In this document: one piece after another, positions 35,901-45,822 of the stretch
How positions within the stretch are numbered: the stretch's first letter is position 1
Layout: each line of letters starts with the position of its first letter
Assembly: GCF_028858725.1 (NCBI RefSeq)
Contig: NC_084761.1
Location: 37,498,501 to 37,562,500 of the forward strand
DNA length: 64,000 bases
Direction: 5' to 3'
From: Colius striatus
Lineage: Eukaryota; Chordata; Aves; Coliiformes; Coliidae
Notes under the pieces: generated by a model
Databases searched by the model: none
What the model saw: only the letters and a program-made list of their open reading frames with translations
What the model was told of the DNA's origin: nothing
Translations under genes and position numbers: made by a program

Positions 35901-37730
35901 AAGTCCTATGTTGCCTCAGACTCAGGGCACATAAGCAAAACGGAGTGCACACCCGCAGCAGCTCCATGCACCCGAATAACAGCAGACAATTCATGTGAAC
36001 CTGTGTTGGTTCCCAGGCAGGAAGCATATGGGTTTAATGCACAGGTGAAAACTTCTCCATTACTCATTTTGGGAGAAGGACCACACAGAGTTATGGCCCA
36101 AAGCTGGGTAACAGAAATGATTCCTTCCCTCTCCTCTTTTCTTCCAGTGGAAGAGTTTCTTCCTCTGGAAAGCCTTCACTTGTTTTTAATCTGAAGAAGC
36201 TGAGTGGAGAGCTAGAGAAGAACACATAGTAACAGTGTGTAATTTATAATTTGGCTTCTTCTTGTTGTGGCTTTTTTGTAATCTTTGCCTCTAGATTTTC
36301 TCTGGTTTGCTGGTCAATCTCACAAGCGTCATATCCTGGCTCTCCTGGCTCAAATACTTTAGCATCCCTCGATATGGAATGACAGTAAGTGCTGTATTTT
36401 CCCCATGTGCAGACTTTGAAAAGATTTTCTATGACAAAGAAAACTCCAAACTGTATGGGCTAATGAGAAAAAGGTACAGCAATCTCAGAATGTAGTGCAA
36501 CATCTTGGAACAAGAAAGGCTTCTCATCAACCCACACCCACTGCTCTTTAGAAGAGCTAACCTCTGTAGCTGTCTCTCATATGAGAGACATTAAACAACT
36601 ACATCCACTGGAATGCAGTTGGACCAAAGCTAAACAGAGTAAAGAACAATGTCATCCCTAAAACCCAATTCTTCTCTTTTCCATCAATCAAAGAAAGACT
36701 TGTCAAGCTAAAACTTTCCTCCTATTTTTTTTATCATTTAATCCAGGTTGATGCTTCACAGTGAAATTTGGGCTTTAATATGCATATGCATAGAGTCTTG
36801 CCTAGGGGTGATGTTAAAGGCTGGTGATGGGTGTGCATTACAGGGTGTGGACTGCATACATTGATTTCTCGAAAGAAAAAACTGTGCAGCTTGGTTAAAA
36901 AAAGGGGATTTGGCCAACAGAATGAATAATGATGCCATCATGTTTTTAGAAAAAATCTGAACTTCTTAGTGTATAATTCCTTTACCTACTAATTTCTGTT
37001 GTTTCTTTAATTTTAAAAGGCTTTAGAAATCAATGAACTGTCTGGTCTGAACTTTTGCAGCAGCAGTGACAACACAACTTTAAGTGGCAAGGATAACTAT
37101 CAAAAGGCAGCCCAGATGTGAGTATTTTGGTATACTAAAATGAATCCCACCACCAGTAACTTATAAAATCCTAGAGTACTAGTCTGGTGCGAGACATTCA
37201 CTGATAACCATTAGAATCTGTGGAGTTTTGTATTGAAAACAAAGTTTGTTCATTCTGTCTGCAGAGAAAGTTCTGCTCAGTGTCATATTTAGTATTTTTA
37301 ACACCAGAAATATCAGGTATTATGCATCTCACTTTTCTTTAAACTATGTTTACTGAAACACATACACACACATTACAATTACACAGTCTCACAAAATCCA
37401 TTTCAGCCTCCTACAGGAAACTGTAGGTACAAGAAAAAACATTTTACAAATAAGAGAGTAACATGTAGGTGGTGGTTACCTATCGTAATATAGACATGAA
37501 ATCATACTACAACATCTAAGGCTCTTTCTAGGTACTTCAAACTGACTAAATTTATAAATGAATGTGTGTTTATCTGTAGGCTGTGTACCGGAGATGCATA
37601 TCTGAGAAGTCAAGGCATTGATCCAACTAGCTGGGGCCTGTGGCAGAACCACCTGGCCCTCGCCTGCATGATCATAATATTCCTTATCATTGCATACTTG
37701 AAACTGCGCCTCATGAAGAAGTTCACTTAA
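17731..37730 (+). CDS. ABCG2: ABCG2 (BCRP) multidrug efflux half-transporter, 15 coding exons
   Basis: Complete ATP-binding cassette half-transporter of subfamily G. It works as a dimer at the plasma membrane and exports urate, porphyrins and xenobiotics. Coding exons are 17731-17936, 22885-22944, 23426-23540, 25180-25332, 25759-25916, 26635-26786, 27254-27358, 28835-29085, 32289-32371, 33421-33510, 34013-34137, 35224-35378, 36295-36384, 37020-37117 and 37580-37730. They join in frame to 663 residues (human 655). The N-terminal ATPase domain has Walker A (about 81-89), signature VSGGERKR (187-194), Walker B ILFLDEP (207-213) and the H-loop His (244). The membrane half starts near 400. Human N436, F439 and R482 have equivalents here (R482 = R484). 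ECL3 keeps the cysteines matching C592 and C608 (here C594 and C616) and an N-glycosylation site (N599) but lacks C603. The start ATG matches the human N-terminal length and has A at -3 and G at +4. No frameshift or internal stop was found. Confidence 0.97.
18493..18888 (+). repeat. 5' LTR of the intron 2 retrovirus
   Basis: Begins TGTCCTGGGTTTGTCTGGGA and ends CCATAGCA. It contains an ATTAAA-type signal in TATTAAACTGCCC and pairs with 21247-21638. Confidence 0.75.
19498..19563 (+). repeat. 33-bp tandem duplication inside the retrovirus
   Basis: Two adjacent 33-bp units that start AGTTTGTGGAAGTGAAA and differ at only a few sites. They lie in the gag-side half of the internal region. Confidence 0.85.
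21247..21638 (+). repeat. 3' LTR of the intron 2 retrovirus
   Basis: Begins TGTCCTGGATTTGGCTGGGA and ends CCATGACA. It is homologous to 18493-18888, with clear divergence and an indel. Confidence 0.75.
22885..22944 (+). CDS. ABCG2: ABCG2 exon 3 (Walker A)
   Basis: 60 bp encoding [20 protein letters not shown], the nucleotide-binding P-loop. The donor is GTAAGT. This exon is the reference for the decayed copy at about 41766. Confidence 0.96.
23426..23540 (+). CDS. ABCG2: ABCG2 exon 4
   Basis: 115 bp, [20 protein letters not shown] through GYVVQ, part of the nucleotide-binding domain. The acceptor is TCCTAG and the donor GTAAGT. Confidence 0.95.
23650..24150 (+). mobile_element. LTR-like repeat, copy 1 (ABCG2 intron 4)
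   Basis: Clearly homologous to 38140-38680: shared landmarks are AAACAATCTGTTATTGTA, CATGTCAAAAGCAGAAACCT, TGCTAGGCAAAG and the 3' end with CTCCATCCTTTGTGTG and GGTGATGAACCCC. The layout is LTR-like. It is probably a solo LTR of an avian endogenous retrovirus; boundaries are approximate. Confidence 0.65.
25180..25332 (+). CDS. ABCG2: ABCG2 exon 5
   Basis: 153 bp starting [13 protein letters not shown] and ending KVADSK. The acceptor is the AG of ATGGAG after a short pyrimidine tract, and the donor is GTAAGG. Confidence 0.93.
25759..25916 (+). CDS. ABCG2: ABCG2 exon 6 (signature and Walker B)
   Basis: 158 bp carrying the ABC signature VSGGERKR and Walker [13 protein letters not shown] with the catalytic glutamate. 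The acceptor is TGGCAG and the donor GTGATG. Confidence 0.96.
26635..26786 (+). CDS. ABCG2: ABCG2 exon 7 (H-loop)
   Basis: 152 bp with the switch histidine in FSIHQPRYS and the LYHGPAQ block. The donor is GTGAGC. It is the parent of the decayed exon at 44707-44841. Confidence 0.95.
27254..27358 (+). CDS. ABCG2: ABCG2 exon 8
   Basis: 105 bp encoding [20 protein letters not shown] and the start of the linker. The acceptor is CCGCAG and the donor GTATGA. Confidence 0.94.
28519..28573. repeat. 10-bp perfect hairpin plus three 9-bp repeats (ABCG2 intron 8)
   Basis: CAGTTTCAAA (28519-28528) pairs perfectly with TTTGAAACTG (28538-28547) across a 9-base loop. The unit TGACAAGGG follows three times from 28546. 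Confidence 0.85.
28835..29085 (+). CDS. ABCG2: ABCG2 exon 9 (linker), tandem acceptor
   Basis: 251 bp (or 248 bp) encoding the linker and the helix before the first membrane segment ([18 protein letters not shown]). The acceptor is a NAGNAG (CAGCAG), so the exon can start at 28835 or 28838 without shifting frame, adding or removing one alanine. The 663-residue count uses 28835. Confidence 0.92.
29275..30465 (+). mobile_element. CR1 LINE, 5'-truncated, 1.2 kb (ABCG2 intron 9)
   Basis: Carries the C-terminal part of the CR1 reverse transcriptase ORF, broken across frames. [10 protein letters not shown]-type block lies near 29290 and the FTDDT catalytic motif near 29545. The standard 3' region follows and ends with ATTCTATGATTCTATGA. 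The longest open piece (29652-30257) is CR1 ORF, not a host gene. A 23-bp stretch is duplicated at 30216-30238 and 30248-30270. Confidence 0.95.
30826..31190. repeat. 350-bp conserved element, copy A (ABCG2 intron 9)
   Basis: About 97% identical to 48530-48875 (roughly nine substitutions and two small indels over about 345 bp by eye), in the same orientation. Homology continues outside the core but is much weaker. It is noncoding in all likelihood. See the copy downstream of the ABCG2-like remnant. Confidence 0.85.
32289..32371 (+). CDS. ABCG2: ABCG2 exon 10 (first membrane helix)
   Basis: 83 bp encoding [16 protein letters not shown], a transmembrane helix. Intron 9 before it is 3.2 kb and holds a CR1 and the 350-bp element. 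Confidence 0.94.
33421..33510 (+). CDS. ABCG2: ABCG2 exon 11 (second membrane helix)
   Basis: 90 bp encoding [20 protein letters not shown], which includes the drug-pocket Asn and Phe equivalent to human N436 and F439. The donor is GTAAGT. Confidence 0.94.
34013..34137 (+). CDS. ABCG2: ABCG2 exon 12, followed by a GC donor
   Basis: 125 bp encoding [11 protein letters not shown] through CIIYFMLG, with DLLPMR holding the Arg equivalent to human R482. The reading frame requires the exon to end at 34137, after which the intron starts GCAAGT rather than GT. Confidence 0.93.
35224..35378 (+). CDS. ABCG2: ABCG2 exon 13
   Basis: 155 bp encoding [10 protein letters not shown] through ITFVFMI, covering two membrane helices. 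The acceptor is TTTAAG and the donor GTGAGT. Confidence 0.94.
36295..36384 (+). CDS. ABCG2: ABCG2 exon 14
   Basis: 90 bp encoding [20 protein letters not shown] and the FSIPRYGMT stretch leading to extracellular loop 3. The donor is GTAAGT. Confidence 0.95.
37020..37117 (+). CDS. ABCG2: ABCG2 exon 15 (extracellular loop 3)
   Basis: 98 bp encoding most of the third extracellular loop. It holds the cysteine equivalent to human C592 and an NTT N-glycosylation site, but no cysteine in the region of human C603. The loop between the two retained cysteines is 21 residues, against 15 in human. Confidence 0.93.
37580..37730 (+). CDS. ABCG2: ABCG2 exon 16 (last)
   Basis: 151 bp with the cysteine equivalent to C608 (LCTGD), the last membrane helix ([13 protein letters not shown]) and a basic end KKFT followed by TAA at 37728-37730. 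Confidence 0.95.
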
Positions 37731-38045
37731 AACCGGAACAAAAAATGCAGTTTTCCCTGTTCAGCAATTTGATAAACTGACTGTGCAACTGACCTGACTC
37801 CTTTTTAAGACGCCTTCTCTTGTACTTTTGGTTATAATCACAAAAATCAAACAATGCGAATGGCATCCTTGTATATGAAATACTTAGTATTAATGAACTT
37901 AGCTGAAATGTCTAGCATGCCTCAGTTCTTTTTGCCATAAAAAGTATAATTATTCATCCATTCAAGGGTCTATTCAGTATTTCTGCATATTCCAGCTATG
38001 AATTTGTTAAACAATGAAACTAATATTTAATGGTTGATTAAAAGA
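37731..38045 (+). other. ABCG2: Probable ABCG2 3' UTR
   Basis: AT-rich noncoding sequence after the stop codon, up to an ATTAAA signal at 38037-38042. A longer UTR running into the LTR-like repeat, with an AATAAA at 38844-38849 followed by GT-rich sequence, is also possible. Confidence 0.45.
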
Positions 38046-38139
38046 AAAAAAGGGTTCCAAACTTCAACTAGTATCTAAATTCACTGGCAAGTAATTGAAT
38101 CCAAAGTGGTGATGATCAGGGCACTAGTGCAGTCTCTTG

Positions 38140-38680
38140 TTAATACTGAAGTTGAAACATCAAAAGAACAAGGTCATCTTTGCTAGGAACACTGTGGAAA
38201 TGATGGCTGAGCTTGAAACAATCTATTATTGTACTTACATGTCAAAAGCAGAAACCTAGACAGAATTAATGGAACGAAGAGTCAAGAGACTGTGACAAAC
38301 CACCAATGTCTGACAAACTATGAAGAAACTCAGTAGAAGGTGATTGGGGCAGGGGGAGATCACAACTCATGGACCATCGAGCTAATTCTTACTCCAGACC
38401 CAAAAGAAGAGTGCAGAGGAGGCAAAGTGGGTATGTGTGCTAACTGACATGCTAGGCAAAGAAATTTAGACCAATTGTTTAGTGGAATATTAATGCATAT
38501 GTATTAATGTATTGAACATGTAGAAATTGTGTGTATAAGTAATTACAGTTTTGGGACCAGGCTGTGCTGTCTTAGGACAGGCACATTCACGTTAATAAAA
38601 GAAAATGCCTCCATCCTTTGTGTGCATTGGTGTCTGCACAGCGGGTGGGTGATGAACCCCTAGTTTTGGGGACAGCAACA
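38140..38680 (+). mobile_element. LTR-like repeat, copy 2
   Basis: Same family as 23650-24150, with the same landmarks along its length. An AATAAA near 38594 sits where an LTR polyadenylation signal would. It lies just downstream of ABCG2, so it could supply an alternative poly(A) site. Confidence 0.65.
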
Positions 38681-39329
38681 TGGTCACAGCCTATGTGAGA
38701 CAATGACAAAAGCATCCTCTCCATCCTAGTGCACGTCTCATTCCCATTTCTATTTGGGAATCATTACTCCTCTAGAGTGTACTTGATTGATGCCATCAAG
38801 TTTTTTCTAAACAAGGCCAAGTAGTAGAAACACTGTTTTTTTTAATAAAGGTGACTGTGAACTTTCTTATTCTGTCTGTGTAATCCTTGTACTGAAATGT
38901 GTATGTTTTCTGTGTAACTGCAAACTGTCACTACTATCCTGTTATTATTGCTATCACAAGTTTTCAATCTTTTTTACCACCTATGGCTTTTGCAAGAGTC
39001 CCTGCATTGCAGTAACCCTTTCCTGGCAGGCCAGCTTTTCCCCTAGCAGTATGTGATGTACTTTATAGAATGGAATTTTCCCTTAAGCAAGGACAAGAAG
39101 CCAAGTATCTTGAGAAACAGGCTCTGGCAATTAGAAGAAGGGGTTAATGCCAAGGCTACACTTTAGGTTGGGATGACCATGAATCAATAGCTTCATTGTG
39201 TGAACCTCAGTACTTCATAGCCTTGAAGAGGGATCAGAGACTGATAAGGAGGGAACCTCCTGTATCAGCAGGCCCAAAGGCTGGATGGTTGCTGCATTAT
39301 GGAGTCAGCAAAAATCTGCATTAACTGAG

Positions 39330-39710
39330 GGAAAGGTAATTATGGCAAGTGGAAATTGCAACCACCGACTCACAGCCCACCTACACAATTCATACCCGAG
39401 ACCCAGAAGAAGAGGGTGAAGGGCCAGGTGAAGGACCACTATCGCATCACTAATCAGAATAACAGTGCATGTGTATTAGAATATAGAATATGGTAAAGTT
39501 TTGTGTATAAATACAGCACAAAAGGTACTGTTGGGGTGTAGTAGTTTTGTGGATTACCACCTAGCACCCGTATCTGCACAAATATGCAATGAAATACCTT
39601 CGCTCTGAGAGTGTATATTTGCATCTCACACACCCAGTAAACAGCCCCACTTTTGGGACAACATACACTGCCATGGTATGGTTCCACTGGACACTCATGC
39701 AGCAGCATTT
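39330..39710 (+). mobile_element. LTR-like repeat, related copy 3
   Basis: A more distant relative of copies 1 and 2. It has a TATA-like GTATAAATAC (near 39505), a TTTTGGGAC-type end and the same overall order of blocks. Boundaries are uncertain. Confidence 0.5.
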
Positions 39711-39984
39711 CTAACAAGGATCTCTGCCCTTATCACTCGCCATTATTATTTCACATAATAAACACCAGTTGCTAATTTTAGCTGTGACCTACAGACTCCT
39801 CACCACTCACTCCTCTTATTTAGGAAATGTGCGTGCAGTGTAGTAATGCTATGCAGGAACGCTGGCACACCAGTGCCAGCTCTGACAACAGATCCACGTG
39901 CACAACTTAGCCTTTAGCTTGCAGCTTGCTCTTCTCCCCGTGCACTTCCAGTGCATGCCAGCCAAACCCCGAGGTTTTGCTGTG

Positions 39985-40260
39985 TGAGATGAGGGAGGAG
40001 AAAGAGAGAGGGGGCCGAGACGCGGCGCGCAGCCCTACTCGCTCCTGCGCCCGCACCTTCCCTGCGCACTCGGTTACGAAGCGGTACCCGAGGCGGAGAG
40101 GCATACCCGCCGCCCTCTCCTCAGCTCCTGCCGCTGCCGGGCTGAAGGGTTCCCGCCTTCCCGCGCCTCCGGGGACGAGGCGGGAAGGCGCCCTCGGGGC
40201 CGCACCCCTGGGGTCGCCGCCCGGGCAAAGGCTGTCGCTGCTTGCCGGCAGTGAAGGTCA
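39985..40260. promoter_or_regulatory. Orphan CpG island
   Basis: A sharply bounded, very CpG-rich segment with many CGCG and GCGCGC strings in otherwise AT-rich DNA. No intact gene starts here on either strand. It lies about 1.5 kb upstream of the first recognisable exon of the ABCG2-like remnant, in the place a promoter would have occupied. Function is inferred only from composition and position. Confidence 0.6.
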
Positions 40261-41765
40261 CACTTCTGACACAGTTCCATCTCACATAAAATTCAGCTAT
40301 TTGAAAACAATGATTTTTTTTTTTTTAAATCACGAGAGTTATGCATAAAAAGGCATAGGAGACGACAGCTTTTTCTTGGGCTGCAACATTTGTCCTAGTT
40401 TGCATGGGGCATATGGTCACTTTGCGACATTTCTTAGTGATGCCTGGCCTACGATGGTTTTTCTATTGACTGCTTTTACTAGGGGCCCCTCATTGTAACA
40501 GAAAGCATGAAGTTAATCATCATATACATTACTGTTAATCTTTTCTAAATTGATTAGCATGCTATATAAATCACAGTCTATAAAAATAAGTTACTCTCCA
40601 GGGAAGCAGGATGTCCTTCTGACCTCAGCCACTCTTCCTGCACATTTTCTCCCCATGCAAATGTCAGTGACCGCAGCTTCAAGCTGCTGTTACATACTGA
40701 GTTTTTCTCCATGTACTTAAGTACTTTTAATCTTTTTTTCCTGAAGCAAAGTTTAAAGAAACATACAAGACTTCATTTCTCTTCCAGATTGCAGCCGCTC
40801 CTGCCAGCATGGGTGTAGTTCTATGTCAGTTTCAAAAATTATGCCAGGCAGAGCAACAGAAATGGAGAAAGCTCCCCTTTCTGTTAGAAATACCTGGTTG
40901 GGATGCAGTAGTGCAGACCTGGGACAACAGCAGGAGGCAGAGGAATGAGGGTGAAGGAGAAGAGGAAAGAAGTCTCTCTTGGCAAGCCTTGCACTGAGTA
41001 CCACAGAAGGAGGCTTTATACAGTGGTAAGTTGTAGCAATATTTTGAAATAAAACAAATAACACAGGTCTGGGGAGTAATACTTTCATCAAACACTACTA
41101 TTCACAGTTGAACCGCATGAGAGGAAAGAAACAGACACCTGTAGAATGGCATCCCAAGTTGACTGTTACCATCTTGACAAAGATCTCTCCTTGCAGCGAG
41201 GTCCTTGTGCTGAGTCAAGTTATTAACTTTTATTCTCACAGGCTTTTCTTGTAACCAGCAGTGACTGTCCTCAGCTGTGACGCAGAAGCAGTTCTGCCGC
41301 AGCAGACACTTACAGGAGCTCAGCCCTGTCAGCTCGCACATTACAAAGAGCCCTGAAAAGCTGAGGAAAGTAAAGAATATTTCTATATTTAGTTATTTGA
41401 ATGTACTCAGTCTTCAAAAAAATAGTTTATGACCCTGTCATGTTTGAAAATCTACCTGCCTGATTCTTGCATTACAAAACACTTCACTATTAATTTATAC
41501 TTTGTTATTTAAGTTTTAACTTGTCACCTTAAAACTATACTGACAGATTTCTCTACATTTGCACTGATATGTCTGAAATATGTCTGACCTCATGTATTTC
41601 TATGTGAGTAACTAACAATTAAAACCAAATACAAATGAAATCATAGTTTTGTAATATTCAGGCCTTTTATTAGTTCTTGACAGATTTGCATTTTATAATA
41701 TATCAGAACAGACAGATATTCAATTAAATGAATGTACAAACAGAGTAATTTTGGTTTTGTAATTT
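40261..41765. other. AT-rich stretch without recognised gene
   Basis: Would correspond to the 5' end of the ABCG2-like remnant. No equivalent of ABCG2 exon 2 could be recognised. Short open frames on both strands resemble nothing known. Confidence 0.35.
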
Positions 41766-41825
41766 TGGCATTATGAGACCCAGCCTTAGCACAGTCTTAG
41801 GAGTATTTGCTGTGACAGTGCATCA
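41766..41825 (+). pseudogene. ABCG2-like exon 3 remnant
   Basis: In frame it reads GIMRPSLSTVLG, against [12 protein letters not shown] in the intact gene. The first 15 bases match at 13 positions. The following P-loop codons have decayed. Confidence 0.75.
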
Positions 41826-42894
41826 CAAGTTTTCAAGCAAAAGCTTTGTTCCACAACAGCTGTATTTACCATCTATGGATACATCAGCAACCAGCATATA
41901 TGATTTTGCTATGGGTGAACAGATGTAATAACTCTAAGCATTCTGCATTGCTCCTGTTCAAGCCCAGAATTCAGTTCACACTTATTCCATCTTTGTGGTA
42001 CTTCTTTACTCAGATTAAGCACTTCGACGTTCAGTGATATGTTTTTGAGCAAAAGTACTATTTGAGGTATAAATTTCAGTTCAAGACTTTTGCGAGGTGG
42101 TACAAACTTAGAAGAGCTTGGCAAAATGAAAACCAGGTTTCACAAAATGGCTGTTCCAGCTGTACTTAGTGACTGAATAAATAAATAATTTGAGAGAATT
42201 CCACTACATTCATGTTTCCAACTAGTCAACAAATAACTGCACAAACATGACAATGTAGAAAATCCTATGAAAAGCATGGTTTGTAGGTTTTTTTTGCTCT
42301 TTTATCCCTGTGCTTTATAACCAATATCTACTCTACTGTCTCCACAACAGGTAAATAGGACTGTAACAAATCTACATCCTTATTAAGCTGCAAGTCCGTG
42401 TGGGAGCCAACTAGTATGTATTATGCATTACACCCTCAGGCATGTCCCCAGAAAAGCATAGAGATGAGCTGTTGATAATAGTGGTCTTGAACAGGTCCAA
42501 CATCAAGCCAGCTTCTGAATTGCATCCTATGAGATTTTCCCCAGAGATATGTATCAATCTAAACTCCTTTTAAACTAACTTATTTCTACTAAAACACTCA
42601 CCAAACAGAAGGACCAAGCAAATATCATGACCGAAAACTTATTTACAGAATTGTCTTTCAATAGCTCTTTGCTTAACCTGCATGTAGTCAGTTCTCAGAA
42701 AGCACAGCTCTCAAAACTGCAGGTATGCTACTGGTATACAGGCGGCCTCAAAAGGTAACATGACTTTAATTCACAAGTCCCCATTTCTTCATTAAAAAAG
42801 GAGCTGACTTTTGAACCTGTAACACTCCTGCTCAGGTAGCAACTTCAGTACTCCACGCACTATTGCCCAAGTATTACCCCAGCATCACTACACT

Positions 42895-43940
42895 TCAGTG
42901 GTGGTTTAGCCCTGGTTGGGTGCCAGGTGCCTACCAAATTTTCTATCACTCCCCATCCTAAATTGAACAGAGGAGAGAGAAACAGAACAAAAGGCTCACG
43001 AATCAACATAAGGACAGGGAGTTCACTCAGCAATTACCTTCACGGGCAAAACAGACTCAACTTGGGGAGAAATGGTTTGATTTATTAATGAGCCATCAAA
43101 ACAGAGTATGGAACATGGTAAATAAAACCTGGATCTTAAAACACCTCTCCTCAGCTCTCCTTCCTGAGACTTTCCCTCCTTCTGCCACCCCCAGTGGCAC
43201 AGGGGATGAGGAAAGGGAGTTGCAGTCAGTTCATTACAGATGGACTTTGTCACTGCGTCTTCTCAGGGGCAGGCCTCCTCACACTTTCCACTGCTACAGT
43301 GTGGGGTCCATTCCATAGGACAGTCCTTCATTAACTCCTCCAACATGGGTCTTTTTCACAGGCTACAGTACTTCACAAACTGCTCTGCATGGGTTCTTCC
43401 CATGGGGTACAGCCCTTCACACACTGTCCCAACATGGGTCATCCACGGAGAAAACAGTCCTTTAGGAATGAACTGCTCCTTCAGTCTCCTACAGGGTCAC
43501 AGGTCCTGGCAGGAAATCTGCTCTGGTGTGGGCTCCTCTCTCCACAGGTTGTCAGGTCCTGCTAGGAACTTGCTCCAGGGTGGGCTTCCTACGGAGCCAC
43601 AGCCTCCTTCAGGCATCCACCCACTCTGGCATGGGGTCCTCCACGGGGTGCGAGTGGATCTCTGCTCCACTGTGGACCTCTATCTGTTGCAGGGGGAGGG
43701 CGTACCTCACCATGGTCTTCACCACAGGTCACAGGGGAATCTTCCAGTGCCTGGACACGTCTTCTTGCTCCTTCTCCACTGACTTTGGTGTCTGCAGAAA
43801 TGTTTTCACATTCTGACTCCTTTCTGCTGCTGCTGCAGTTTAGCAACTGTGCAGCAATTTCTTCTCCTTCTCAAATATGTTAATTACAGAGGCATTACCT
43901 CATTTCTAATTGTTTGGCCTTGGTGAGCGGCAGGTCCATC
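42895..43940. mobile_element. Avian LTR-like repeat with about 44-bp internal repeats
   Basis: About 1 kb inserted in the ABCG2-like remnant. It contains degenerate units of about 44 bp, each with CATGGGT (43344, 43388, 43433) followed by a CAC-GG-ACAG-CCTTCAC pattern, and later blocks of the same flavour. It resembles a long avian endogenous retroviral LTR. The open frames within it (for example 43240-43782) reflect the repeat. Orientation and exact ends were not determined. Confidence 0.6.
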
Positions 43941-44706
43941 CTAGGATACATGGATATAGGGATAATTTATGTACTTGGAATCTCTCAACCCTTAATTCCA
44001 TAAGAAGTTGGAAAGAAAGCCAAGAAAGGCTTTAAGACATCCTTTAAGACAGCCTCACTAGATTAGATATATCTTGAAGTTGTTGCTTATTTGCATTTTC
44101 TCCAAAGTATATTTTTTGTTTGAGATTTGGGTGGATAGTCATAATACTACTTTGTTTGTGAGATGTGACCCTACTCAGCTTTCTCTCTATTTTGTTTTTA
44201 GGATTTAGTCAATCTCAGTTTTTACCTACTTCATTTACATAATTATAGTTTGCAAATCATGCATATAATTTTTTAATAAAGACATTCCAAATATTTCTGG
44301 AAAGACAGAAACCCCTGTGACTAAACAGTATTTTCTAAAAGTCTTTCTAGGAACAACATTTATAAAGTTATTTTAGCAATCAACCATCGAGACCAAATTT
44401 TATTTAGATACTTGCCAGTGGAAGAATTTATCCTCAAGAAACACTCTGTAAGCACTAATCCTCATCTACTGTTTTGCTCAGATTTTACATAACAGTTTAA
44501 AGTCAATGGCAGAGTATTTCATAAAAGCAATTTAAAGATGGAGAAGCTCATCAGGACACATCCTGACGTGCTTCATTCTACTCAGATTGGTGAGCATGTG
44601 TGATAATAGTTATTCACAGCACTATTTCTTGCAGAAAGGAGAGGGCAAAGGATAAATGGAGAAGTTGAATTTTTTAAAAGTTCTGTTATGTCTTTTACAT
44701 TCATGA

Positions 44707-44841
44707 TGTCCAGAAAAGAGAGGACAATCATCTCTTACCAAAAATCTTCATCTTCTCAACTTCCATATTCAGTGTGTTTGATAGCAGGCCAGGTGTACCA
44801 TGGCCCTGCACATAATGCTTTACAGCACTTCAGATAGATTG
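44707..44841 (+). pseudogene. ABCG2-like exon 7 remnant
   Basis: Aligns to 26635-26786, with a deletion in the middle. The end reads VYHGPAHNALQHFR, then a TAG stop, and the donor GTGAGC is kept. The acceptor has changed from CAG to CAT. Confidence 0.85.
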
Positions 44842-45712
44842 GTGAGCTTTCAGCAATTAGGGCTTGAGTGACAGGCACCAACTAAACCTCTTACCCTGCA
44901 TTATGTTGATTGTGTTTGTGAAGAAAAAAAGAGTAATTTCATTTCAGGCCATTTGGTTATATATGAAAAACGTTACTTAAATGAGCTGTAGCTCCCTCTT
45001 ATGGGAAGGTTTGAGGTGTGACACCTCTGTGTAAAACACGGATCCTCAGGATGAGAGCTTCTTATACAGCTTAGGAGCAGTCACTGCTTTTGTTAAGATG
45101 TGACTGGACTGTGCATTTAAATGACAACATACTTTTTGCTCATTTAATTCAGATACTCTAGCTCCATTATGAAAAGGTTTGCATGAAATTATTTACCTAA
45201 ACATTACTGTACTCACTCACTGATTTCTGGGGTAGGAATGGTCCAGTGAACAGTGCTTTGCCGTCAGAATGCCCTTCAATTAGAATTAACAGCCAAAGCA
45301 CTTAAGTGAGTTGCAGCTATTGGGAACAAATATATACAAGTATGTTATTTATTGTATTGATAGTTCAGTTTCTAAGTCAAGCACCTACTTTAATGTTACC
45401 TCTTGAAATATATGGGAAGTATAACATCTCTGTTCATATCTGAACTTAGTAATAACTCATCATTTTCTAACTTTCCATTTTCTAATGGAATGAGCCAACA
45501 TACTGAAACTATTTATGAACCTTAGCTCCAATCCTGACCTGAAGACTTTGGCTCTTCGCTGTTTCTGGCAGTACTAGGGCATTTTCGGTTTGTTATCAAT
45601 AGTACCTGTGTTACTGCTCTTTACTCTTTCTCAGTCCTAGAGCATTCTGTACCATTTTATTAAATCTTACTTTAGTCATTTTTGTTGCCCATATTGTTCC
45701 ATGTTTTTTCAG

Positions 45713-45822
45713 GTTATGAATGTAAACCATATAACAATCCTGATTTTTTTTTTTTTTTACAAGTATCACTGCTGAAGACTCAACTTCTGTGGTACTGGAA
45801 AAAGCATATCACAGTCCTTCAG
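45713..45822 (+). pseudogene. ABCG2-like exon 8 remnant
   Basis: Starts GYECKPYNNPDF, like [13 protein letters not shown] in ABCG2. The run of 15 T breaks the frame. It is 110 bp, against 105 in the gene. The CAG acceptor and GTATGA donor are intact. Confidence 0.88.

Noticed and set aside
42473-42535. Possible ABCG2-like exon 4 remnant
   Set aside because: Position fits and a few blocks resemble the end of exon 4, but no reading frame supports it.
43240-43782. 180-codon open frame
   Set aside because: It falls inside the LTR-like repeat and reflects the 44-bp subunits.
44536-44600. Possible ABCG2-like exon 6 remnant
   Set aside because: A short match (ATGGAG, CTCATCA, CATCCTG in order) to the start of the Walker B region, but too short and too near exon 7 to separate from chance.
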